Assembly (NCBI GenBank): GCA_035606945.1
Contig: DATNDR010000016.1
Coordinates: 49,931-113,930 of the forward strand
Length of the DNA: 64,000 nt
DNA from: GCA-003244245 sp035606945
Lineage (GTDB): Bacteria; Actinomycetota; Actinomycetes; Mycobacteriales; Pseudonocardiaceae
Direction of reading: 5' to 3'
Numbering within the stretch: position 1 is the first letter of the stretch; each line of letters opens with the position of its first letter. Below the pieces are notes generated by a model. That model searched no databases. It was not told the DNA's origin and worked only from the letters and a program-made list of their open reading frames with translations. This document shows positions 55,705 to 62,476 of the stretch, one piece after another. The translations under genes and the position numbers were made by a program.

Positions 55705-57118
55705 TACTCCAGCCGTAGATTGTGATCATGTGAGTTGTGCTTGTTGGCGTTGGTAGTGACTGGTGCGTGAGTGGTGTTGGTGTCGGCGTCGCCAGCGTGA
55801 CCAGGCCAGCGGGTTGGTGTGTTGGCGGTTGGGTTCGGTGGCCAGTCTGGTGAATAGGTGCCGGATTTCGTTGCAGGTCAAAGCGATCAGGTTGTCGGAT
55901 CCGGGACGCTGGGTGTGTTCGGTGGCGGCGATGACCGCGAGTAAGGCGTGCGCGAGCATCGCGAGCAGGGTCCAGCGTCGCCAGGCCAGCCATCGGCGGA
56001 CTTGGTGTTCATCGAGTCCGGCTAAGCCCTTGGCGGCTTGAAAGCTTTCCTCGATGGTCCAGCGGCGCCCCGCGACGCGGACGAGCTCACCCAGCGGTAC
56101 CGGGCTGGGGGCATAACAGCGGTAGAAGGCGAGTTCGCCGTGGCGGGGATGGCGGCGAATCAGCAGCCAGTGGTGTCCGGATTCGGCGGTCAACGCGATC
56201 CACGCCCAATCGTAGTAGCGCTGCCCCTTGGCACCTGCACCGGCCGAGATCCGCTGCCAGACACCGTCGGGCAGGCTGGTGGCCAAGGCATCGGCGCGCT
56301 GGGGGCCGACTGCGGTGGGCACCCGGCGATCGCAGCCGATGGCCAGCACGTAACCCAGCTGGCGGGCCTGCAACTCAGCGCGCAGTCCTGGATCGGCGCC
56401 ATAGACCTCATCACCGGCTGCCCACCGGGCCGGTATCCCGGCATCCAGCGCGCGGCCAATCATCGTCTTGGCTAACGCTGGTTTGGTCGCGAACTTGACG
56501 TCGTCGGGTATTCCGGCGGCCGCGCATCGCTGCGGGTCGGTGGTCCAGGATGTCGGCAAGTACAGCTCACGGTCGATCATCGCGTGCCCAGCCTGCCCGG
56601 CGTAGGTCAAATACACTGCGACCTGGGCGTTTTCCACCCGGCCCGCGGTCCCGGTGTACTGACGTTGGGTCCCGACCGTCGCGGTGCCCTTCTTGACATC
56701 CCCGGTCTCATCGACCACCAGGACCGCACCCGGATCACCCAGGTGCTCCACCACGAAATCGCGCAGATCATCACGGATCCCGTCGGTGTCCCATACTGCG
56801 CGGGCCAGCAGGTGCTGCATGCCATCCGGACTGGACTGCCCGGCATGCTCGGCGATCGTCCAACAATTCTTGCGCGGCAAATCGGCCAGTAACCCCAGCA
56901 CGAATCCCCGCATTCGCCGCCGCGGCTCGACTCGACCAAACCGGTTGGCCACCCGACCGAGCAACTCCTCTAACAACCCTGACCATGGCTCTACCGCTAC
57001 GCTGCGGCCCACGGCCACCGCGTGATCTTCTGACGTCGACACAACCGAGGATGATCAAGCGGTGGCCGCCCTCTGTTCGGGACCAACACGCCGAAGATCA
57101 CGATCTACGGCTGGACTA
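55705..57118 (-). mobile_element. IS701-family insertion sequence, complete
   Basis: A 1414-base element. The ends are imperfect inverted repeats: left TACTCCAGCCGTAGATTGTG and, read on the other strand, right TAGTCCAGCCGTAGATCGTG. The target duplication CTAG flanks it at 55701-55704 and 57119-57122, which fits the YTAR duplications of IS701-type elements. One transposase gene fills it. Good ends, direct repeats and an intact transposase suggest a recent insertion. Confidence 0.9.
55726..57042 (-). CDS. IS701-family DDE transposase
   Basis: 438 aa from GTG 57042. DDE residues lie in VLVVDETGDVKKG, IPARWAAGDEVYGADPGL and GRRWTIEESFQAAKGLAG. The N-terminal domain (FGRVEPRRRMRGFVLGLLAD) and DGMQHLLARAVWD are typical of the IS701 group. 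The frame is unbroken, so the protein is probably active. Its only function is to move the element. Confidence 0.93.
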   Translation of the reverse strand: MSTSEDHAVAVGRSVAVEPWSGLLEELLGRVANRFGRVEPRRRMRGFVLGLLADLPRKNCWTIAEHAGQSSPDGMQHLLARAVWDTDGIRDDLRDFVVEHLGDPGAVLVVDETGDVKKGTATVGTQRQYTGTAGRVENAQVAVYLTYAGQAGHAMIDRELYLPTSWTTDPQRCAAAGIPDDVKFATKPALAKTMIGRALDAGIPARWAAGDEVYGADPGLRAELQARQLGYVLAIGCDRRVPTAVGPQRADALATSLPDGVWQRISAGAGAKGQRYYDWAWIALTAESGHHWLLIRRHPRHGELAFYRCYAPSPVPLGELVRVAGRRWTIEESFQAAKGLAGLDEHQVRRWLAWRRWTLLAMLAHALLAVIAATEHTQRPGSDNLIALTCNEIRHLFTRLATEPNRQHTNPLAWSRWRRRHQHHSRTSHYQRQQAQLT

Positions 57119-57151
57119 CTAGGAGGCGAAAGGACCGCGACGCGCAAAAAA

Positions 57152-57205
57152 GGGGGACTGAAGCCGCGCAGCGAAAAGGGGAAGCGCGTGAAACTTCAGT
57201 CCCCC
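57152..57205 (-). terminator. Intrinsic terminator on the minus strand
   Basis: Arms GGGGGACTGAAG (57152-57163) and CTTCAGTCCCCC (57194-57205) are perfect 12-base complements, with a nested CGCGC/GCGCG pair in the loop. On the minus strand they are followed by six T (57151-57146), a classical intrinsic terminator. No convincing minus-strand gene lies directly to the right, so it may end a non-coding RNA or be left from a lost gene. Confidence 0.7.
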
Positions 57206-57423
57206 GTCACAAAGGCAGGAGGATGACATCATGACAACCTGAATATCGATCCCGGGCACCGGAAAGTTAACACATAGCATGAGACAACTGGCGGTCACCA
57301 GCGAAACGCGCAACGAAATCCTGCCCAAGAAGTGGTAACGTTTTCCTGCCGCCGTGCCGATAAACACATTTGGCAGCCGTGGACACACAGTCCCCTACGT
57401 TTCCTAAGCCCAACGTCAAGCAT

Positions 57424-57822
57424 CACCCGTGTGTCGGTACCGCTGCCGGCGGCCCTGGCCGCGGCGCAGCACCTGAACCCGGATCAGCCCAGCCACTTGG
57501 CCCAAGTGCTCGATCGCTGCACCGTCCTGAGCGTGGCCCGGCCGTCAACGATGACGAGTTAGTGATGGGCACGGTGCTGGTCGCACTCCCAGCGCGGCAT
57601 CTGCTGATGATGTCCGAAGCTCGGGTCAGGCTGATCGAATCCGACGCGCTGCCTCCCTGGCGACCGTCGGCGGACCTGCCACGCTGGCGGTACCTGCGGC
57701 CCCCGCGCCTGGCGGTAGTGCTCACCGGCAAGGGTCACGACGCCCAAGCCGGGATTCGGGCGGTCTGTCACCGCGGCGGTACCGTGCTCGCGGGATCGAG
57801 GGTACGGCGACCAAACACGTGA
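57424..57822 (+). pseudogene. CheB-type methylesterase relic
   Basis: Two frames together give a CheB methylesterase core: LPAALAAAQHLNPDQPSHLA in one, then GTVLVALPARHLLMMSEARV and RLAVVLTGKGHDAQAGIRAV in another. They correspond to the QHL...P, VAPP.HHLL and VLSG...DGA.GL blocks of CheB; the active-site Ser and Asp regions are lost or altered. The frameshift is near 57540. Stand-alone CheB-like proteins occur in actinobacteria without chemotaxis. The bases 57123-57423 before it hold only the terminator above. Confidence 0.6.
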
Positions 57823-58233
57823 CGAGGCGAGTGTCCGAGCCCACCACGGCACACAGATCGTCTGATCGATCGTGTCGTAGGTGACATCCGGGGTCTGCCC
57901 ATCCGGTGTAGGTACTTAGTGCCTCCTGCGCCACCACTGCTGGGCTGTAAGCAGGATCCAATCCCGGAGGAACCAACACCAGGACAACACCGCAACACTC
58001 AGCAGAACTCGCCTTGCGCGCCGCACGGTAACCCCCTGTCAGCGATCTACCACCCATATACAGCATTGAGTATTAGGACAGTGAAAGTCTATGGGATCCC
58101 TCGACTATGACGTCCAGCTGCGCTCAGGTGCCTCTACCTCGTCACCCGCTCGCTGGACCGACCGGACGCTGCCAGATGGAGGGCTCAACGGGGACGCGGG
58201 ACCCGGCCGTGCGTAGTCGGCCGTAGTGCATAG
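57823..58233. other. Gene-free stretch of 411 bases
   Basis: All reading frames here are short or of non-coding composition on both strands. No repeat or hairpin stands out. It separates the CheB relic from the small minus-strand gene candidate to its right. Confidence 0.35.
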
Positions 58234-58542
58234 CTAGGCAATCGAGAGCGAGGTAAGCACTGCGGGTCTCTTGTCGGGGGCGTTAAGCAATGCCGTGGTG
58301 TCGGTCGGGTTGACATCACCCAACGTCTTGACGGCCTTGATCATGTCTGCCCACAGCGCTTTCCCGGCGGGGATGAGGTACTCGGAGATAATCGTGTGCG
58401 CGCCGTCGCGCACGGCGCCAGCCAGGTCCTGAGCTGGACGCTCTCGTATCCTTGCCGTATGTCTCGCCTCATCACGGCCGGGCTCGGCGAGCAGGAGTCG
58501 TTGGCCACAGTCTGTGCACATCGATGGATAGGAAGGCGCCAA
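58234..58542 (-). CDS. Small hypothetical protein with possible Cys pair
   Basis: Up to 102 aa. A Cys-x2-Cys (MCTDCGQRLLLAEPG) near the N terminus could bind metal; the C-terminal half (AHTIISEYLIPAGKALWADM) has plausible coding composition. I know no relative. A start at either the first Met or the Met of MCTDC is possible. It lies among mobile-element debris, so it could also be a fragment. Confidence 0.35.
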   Translation of the reverse strand: MAPSYPSMCTDCGQRLLLAEPGRDEARHTARIRERPAQDLAGAVRDGAHTIISEYLIPAGKALWADMIKAVKTLGDVNPTDTTALLNAPDKRPAVLTSLSIA

Positions 58543-58584
58543 GATGCCAGGGACACGTGCGCGCCTGTTGGCGCCTGGTTCCGC

Positions 58585-58660
58585 GCAACTCAGCCATGGT
58601 TGCAGGGTGCGGCATCGTCCGGCTCGTGGGGCTCAGCTCAGATCAGGGTTGATCATGGCC
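58585..58660 (+). repeat. Imperfect direct repeat, copy A
   Basis: ATGGTTGCAGGGTGCGGCAT at 58595 and onward matches the copy at 61857-61955 through CATCGTC-GGCT-GTGGGG and again through TCAGATCAGGGTTGATCAT; copy B has about 45 extra bases in between. On the minus strand both copies end a reading frame in MINPDL followed by Ser (here) or Asn (copy B) and a stop. Copy A may therefore be the surviving 3' end of a paralogue of the small gene at 61933-62175 plus its downstream flank. Confidence 0.55.
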
Positions 58661-58732
58661 GGCCGCTCAGACAGGTGCAAGATAATCGACGTGCACGGTG
58701 GCACATCGGGCACAACGACATGAAGGGATGTT

Positions 58733-59110
58733 ATGGCCACCCAGACCCTGACTGAAGCGAACTTCGATGAGATAGTCACCGGCAACGATGTAGTTTTCGT
58801 CTGTTTCTGTGACTACTCGTCCAACGCCTGCCGCAGATTCGCGCAGACGTTCGAGGCGTCCTCGAACGAGCACCCCGACGTCATCTACGGCACGGTCGAT
58901 GTCGAGGCAGAGCAGGGCTTGGCGGCCGCTGCCAACATCAGCAGGCGCCCCACCATCATGGCGTACCGCAAGGGTGTGCTGGTGTACTCGCAGCCGGACG
59001 GACTGCTCCGGGAGACGCTGGAGAACGTGGTCGCCCAGGTGAACGCCATTGACATGGACGAAGACCGCAAGGACCTGGACCAAGCGCGCAACCAGCTTGC
59101 TTGGGAGTAA
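58733..59110 (+). CDS. Thioredoxin-family protein lacking the first active-site Cys
   Basis: 125 aa, ATG 58733 after GAAGGGATG. The fold is thioredoxin (FVCFCDYSSNACRRFAQTFE, VDVEAEQGLAAAANISRRPT with the cis-Pro after Arg-Arg, and GVLVYSQPDGLLRETLENVV). The active site, normally W-C-G-P-C, reads SSNAC, so only the C-terminal Cys is kept, with another Cys four residues earlier at a non-standard place. It cannot do normal dithiol exchange and may act as a monothiol binder or chaperone. Isolated among small orphan genes. Confidence 0.82.
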   Translation: MATQTLTEANFDEIVTGNDVVFVCFCDYSSNACRRFAQTFEASSNEHPDVIYGTVDVEAEQGLAAAANISRRPTIMAYRKGVLVYSQPDGLLRETLENVVAQVNAIDMDEDRKDLDQARNQLAWE

Positions 59111-59448
59111 GCAAACACACGGTCGGTTGGCTGTTTGGGGACCTTCCCCGAGGCGTGGCCACGGGAAGAGTGAAGTGCACGGTGACCGCAGCACCAAGCC
59201 GGAGATCATCTCATCGCCTGCGAAGTCATCGGTGAACGCGATCATCCCCTGACCGGTCGCCACATGATCTACGTCGCCCGCCACCAGTGGACAGGACAGA
59301 GGTGATCCGGAAGAGCTGGTGGAGTGACGTAGCGCACGCTCGCGAACCGCGATGAACTGATGCCGCACGGGGGTGTTCGAGCCGTGGTCCAGCATCTACA
59401 GCGCGTTTTGCCGATTACCTGGATCCAGAAAGTAAGGCAGGGTCGTGA
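59111..59448. other. Gene-free stretch of 338 bases
   Basis: No supported gene, repeat or RNA. Open frames on the minus strand run across the thioredoxin gene and look like its shadow. The right end carries the start of the next hypothetical gene, without a clear ribosome site. Confidence 0.35.
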
Positions 59449-60075
59449 GTGAGCGAGGCAGCGGCGATCCTGGAGGCTGCGGTGAACATCCGCGAAGTCA
59501 TCGAGAAACTGCAAGAGGTAGCGACAAACCTGCCCAACGGGCTCGACACCGAGGTTGAGATCCAAATCTGCAACGGCCACGACGCCCCGGGGCTGCGGAC
59601 GACCTCCGTTGAAGTCAACGCCGTATGGATGATTGACAAGGAGATGCGCACCCCGAAAGAGGCCTTCGCCCAGATCCAGGGCCACCCTCACCGCGATGAG
59701 GGCAGTGGGGAAACCATGCCGATGACAGCGCAGATCGACGACCTCGTCGAGAACTGGGCCACCGAGGAGCAGGAAACCGGAGAACAGTCCGCGTCAAGGG
59801 ACATGATCAGGATCAAGGCGGACGACGAGGAATACGTGCTGCTGCCTTGGGCGGAAGGCACGTATGTGAAGCTGCCTTACGTGGCCGGGGTGCCTCTCCT
59901 GCCGGGCGCGCCGAATGCCACCGAGGCTGGGTGTACCTGTAGCCCTGAGCGGAATAACTACGGCCGCGGTCACCGGTGGGGCGATGACGGCGTGGAGGTG
60001 GCCGTGAAAGACGACTGTCCGGTGCACCTCAGGGTCGAGGGCCCTGTGGATCCGGATCAACAGGTTCAGGGCTGA
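59449..60075 (+). CDS. Hypothetical protein of mobile-element type
   Basis: 208 aa from GTG 59449. Three parts are visible: an N-terminal helix and acidic domain (VNIREVIEKLQEVATNLPNG), a middle region with an acidic linker (ENWATEEQETGEQSASRD), and a C-terminal module with Cys/His residues (CTCSPERNNYGRGHRWGDDG, ending DDCPVHL) that may bind metal. I know similar tails from actinobacterial phage or integrative-element proteins, but no function. Coding composition is good. Confidence 0.65.
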   Translation: MSEAAAILEAAVNIREVIEKLQEVATNLPNGLDTEVEIQICNGHDAPGLRTTSVEVNAVWMIDKEMRTPKEAFAQIQGHPHRDEGSGETMPMTAQIDDLVENWATEEQETGEQSASRDMIRIKADDEEYVLLPWAEGTYVKLPYVAGVPLLPGAPNATEAGCTCSPERNNYGRGHRWGDDGVEVAVKDDCPVHLRVEGPVDPDQQVQG

Positions 60076-60117
60076 CCAAGCCTTCACGCAGTGCAACGTC
60101 CGCCCGGGAATGGCCCA

Positions 60118-60493
60118 GAGGTTGTCCCGGTCCTCGCCGAGTTCGGAGACGCCACCAACCGTTACACCGACGCTCAAGCACGCCGCAACTACGCCGGAAC
60201 CTCCCCCATCACCCGCGCCTCCGGGAAGAAAACCCTGGTCTGTCCCGTTACGCGCGCAACAAACGTCTCGCCGACGCACTCTTTCAGCAAGCGTTCTCCG
60301 CGCTCACCGCCTCACCAGCGCCCACGCCTTCTACGACAGTCTCCGGGCCCGCGACATCGGCCACTACGACGCCCTCCGCAGGCTGTCTGACCGCCTCGTA
60401 GGAATCCTGCACGGCTGCCTGCGGCACGGCACCACCTCCGACGAGGCCACCGCGTGGCCCCCGCCCCACAAAAATCAACACGCCGCCGCTTGA
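60118..60493 (+). pseudogene. IS110-family transposase C-terminal relic
   Basis: The transposase_20 region of IS110 elements is recognisable across three frames: LAEFGDATNRYTDAQARRNY with AGTSPITRASGKK, then LSRYARNKRLADALFQQAFS, then FYDSLRARDIGHYDALRRLS with DRLVGILHGCL. At least two frameshifts separate them and the N-terminal catalytic half is missing. It is a dead fragment whose end is followed by a duplicated terminal sequence. Confidence 0.8.
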
Positions 60494-60528
60494 CAACTCA
60501 AAAATCAACACGCCGCCGCTTGACAACT
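60470..60528 (+). repeat. Tandem 29-base repeat at the IS110 relic end
   Basis: Two identical 29-base copies, AAAAATCAACACGCCGCCGC plus TTGACAACT, start at 60470 and 60500 (period 30). Each carries TTGACA, a consensus -35 box. The tandem looks like a duplicated transposon end, perhaps left by imprecise excision or tandem insertion. Confidence 0.75.
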
Positions 60529-60624
60529 TACGACCATGGGATGTCTAGCCCCAACATCAAGCGTCAGCGGGGACCAGACAGACCTGTGCAAGCCGCGCTG
60601 TAGTAGTTGCGAGGCGTGCCGCCG

Positions 60625-60855
60625 TCAGCCAGGGATTGCAGAACCAATGCAGTTGGGGTTCGCGCAAGCTTGCTCTCCACAGCCAAGCGCGGCTGCTGCG
60701 CGCCGGGCCTCGGCGGCGCACCACCTGTAGGCCGCCACGCGGCCAGCGTAATACAGCGACTCGGCGACGTCGGCCTGGCTGTATGCAGCGACATTGCGCT
60801 CGATCAGCTCGGCTAGCCGGATTAGTTCGTCGGGCGCGTTCACTGGCGCGTTCAC
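60625..60855 (-). CDS. Small hypothetical protein, 76 aa
   Basis: GTG 60855 opens a short helical protein with a repeated start (VNAPVNAPDEL). The body ELIRLAELIERNVAAYSQAD and ESLYYAGRVAAYRWCAAEAR has good helix and codon character, and the C terminus has a Cys cluster (CGEQACANPNC). No relative known. Sits in decayed mobile DNA, so its activity is uncertain. Confidence 0.45.
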   Translation of the reverse strand: MNAPVNAPDELIRLAELIERNVAAYSQADVAESLYYAGRVAAYRWCAAEARRAAAALGCGEQACANPNCIGSAIPG

Positions 60856-61439
60856 AACCTGTGATCCTTGCTGTAACGGTACGTGTTCGTCGAGTGTTGT
60901 GTCGTGTTTCCCTGACGGATCAAATCTCCGCAGCCCGGCTGCTGGACCAGCGCACGGCCCGAGTACAGCGCACGATGTCCGCCGCGTCGCATCAAAGTCG
61001 CCGACGCCACCCGGCGCCTCTACAACCAGCACAAGTGCACGAAGCCTTGCGCGGCCGGTGACAGCTTCGCCATCGCCTCGGCGAGTTTCTGGTTCGCCGC
61101 GGCCTGCTGCTCCGGCGACCCGGACTCCGCGTCACTGACCCCGGTGAAGGTGGCCACCAGCGCCCTGACCAACGCGGCGACCCGCGATGATCGTCGGCAG
61201 AGCTGCCAACACGGCAGTCGGCGCGACGCTGGGGCTACCCACCGCTCGCCGCCGACATCGCGCTGAGCATCAAGCTGGCGCGCTGACCGTTGACGTTGGA
61301 CGTTGACGTTGCGGCCGTCGAGCCTGTTGGCTTGGCGTTGAGAGTGCCCATCTCCGCTCGCGGCTATAGCTGCTAGCCGCGTATCCCTTACCCCCCAACC
61401 GAGTTTGATCCTCACGACAGCTCCCTAGATTTGCGCACC
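60856..61439. other. 584-base stretch of decayed coding sequence
   Basis: Only a minus-strand tail at about 61020-61180 (VSDAESGSPEQQAAANQKLA, then EAMAKLSPAAQGFVHL, stop at 61020) looks protein-like, and it has no intact upstream part. The rest shows no gene, repeat or RNA that I can support. Confidence 0.35.
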
Positions 61440-61449
61440 AGACAAGAAA

Positions 61450-61510
61450 AAGAGCCGAGCATCCACAAACCACCTCCGACAGGGGGTCATTCGTTGATCG
61501 CTCGGCTCTT
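61450..61510 (-). terminator. Hairpin terminator on the minus strand
   Basis: Arms AAGAGCCGAGC (61450-61460) and GCTCGGCTCTT (61500-61510) are perfect 11-base complements with a 39-base loop that can fold further (CCACCTCC opposite AGGGGGT). Read on the minus strand the stem is followed by a T-rich run (TTTTTCTTGTC). It lies about 260 bases downstream, in transcript sense, of the tRNA-Pro fragment and may be the native terminator of that tRNA locus. Confidence 0.6.
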
Positions 61511-61770
61511 CGTCACGAACTTCTCAGCATGTGGCCACCAGGTGTCCGATGTGATCGTGTCCGCGTGGGCCGTGCACGCGGCTCTGTCTCTGGTGAAACG
61601 AATCTATACGCACCCGACAAAAGGATCTGGAGAAGCGCCGCGACGTCCTGTCCGTGTTCCTCGCTAGATCAACTTATAGTGTGACATTTCGCGACATTCG
61701 GGGACCTTCTGACAGCCGTCAGTGCCCCACTCACCGAGGTGAGCAAGGCCCTACACCTGACCTTATGACC

Positions 61771-61813
61771 GTCGGGACGACAGGATTTGAACCTGCGACC
61801 CCTTGACCCCCAG
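61771..61813 (-). other. 3' fragment of tRNA-Pro(GGG), probable attachment site
   Basis: Read on the minus strand, the 43 bases run from the anticodon loop (CTGGGGG) through the 3' anticodon stem (TCAAG) and the T-arm (GCAGGTTCAAATCCTG) to the acceptor end TCGTCCCGAC. The D-arm and 5' acceptor strand are absent: sequence to the right does not match a tRNA. Such a 3' half is what site-specific integrases leave at the far end of an element inserted in a tRNA gene. No intact tRNA-Pro lies in the window. Confidence 0.75.
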
Positions 61814-61856
61814 AGATTGGCAGCGCAGCTGCATGAGGTTTCTTGCGCAGGTCAAC

Positions 61857-61955
61857 GATGGTTGCAAGGTCCGGCATCGTCTGGCTGGTGGGGCACGGTT
61901 GCTGTACTTCTCAGCTGTACATGTGCAGACGATCAGTTCAGATCAGGGTTGATCA
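61857..61955 (+). repeat. Imperfect direct repeat, copy B
   Basis: Partner of the repeat at 58585-58660. It starts 44 bases from the tRNA-Pro fragment and runs into the 3' end of the small gene on the minus strand. About 45 bases (near 61897-61940) are present here but not in copy A. Confidence 0.55.
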
Positions 61956-62175
61956 TCTTGTGTCGCTGGTGCGGCATGTGACCTCTGAAGTCACATCCAG
62001 GACAGACGTCCTCGCCTTCGATGTGGCCTTCGTACCAGGCATGCACTGCCGCATGGAGGATCGCACCTTCGGCGTCCACCTCTCTCGATAGCATCGCGGC
62101 GATTGCGTTGTTGACGATCAACTTCAGAATCTCCGAGTCAGGGTTGGGAAACGGAGGGTGAGGCATCGCTGACAT
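61933..62175 (-). CDS. Small hypothetical protein, 80 aa, next to the tRNA-Pro fragment
   Basis: ATG 62175 gives MSAMPHPPFPNPDSEILKLI, a helical middle (NNAIAAMLSREVDAEGAILH) and a C-terminal Cys/His region (CPGCDFRGHMPHQRHK) ending MINPDLN. The Cys-x2-Cys and three following His suggest a metal site. The C-terminal code is shared with repeat copy A. Probably cargo of the integrated element; function unknown. Confidence 0.6.
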   Translation of the reverse strand: MSAMPHPPFPNPDSEILKLIVNNAIAAMLSREVDAEGAILHAAVHAWYEGHIEGEDVCPGCDFRGHMPHQRHKMINPDLN

Positions 62176-62476
62176 GCCTGTCAATGCTAGACCCGGGCCG
62201 TGATCTGCTCCGTACGATCGCGATAGTGGACGCCTGCTGGTCGGACGTGAACCGTTGCCTTGGCCGGACATTGACCAATGATCAACACGTCATCATCTTC
62301 TGTCGAGTATGCTCGCAGATTATAATTGGACAATGTGGACAACGCTGGGTGCGTCTGCATTTATGTTAATGGTGATGTGGCCCTTGGCTGGCAAACATTC
62401 AGCCCTGATGGTCAGCGCATGACGTTGTCGCCGGTCGGCCTGTGGGCGTCCGGTGGTGGTCGGTCGGGACGTCGTG
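62176..62476. other. Gene-free 301 bases at the IS66 left side
   Basis: AT-richer than its surroundings (62270-62370) with no supported gene. The left end of the IS66 element should lie here, but I could not identify its terminal repeat without the other end, which is outside the window. Confidence 0.35.

Noticed and set aside
57119..57388. 89-aa minus-strand gene
   Set aside because: Its frame passes through the perfect terminator hairpin and IS target site and shows no family similarity.
58667..59395. 242-aa minus-strand frame
   Set aside because: It overlaps the thioredoxin-fold gene in antisense and has no recognisable motif.
60470..60528. CRISPR array
   Set aside because: There are only two copies, in direct tandem with one base between them, so there are no spacers.
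61771..61850. Complete tRNA-Pro gene
   Set aside because: The bases right of 61813 do not form a D-arm or pair with the acceptor strand, so only the 3' half exists.
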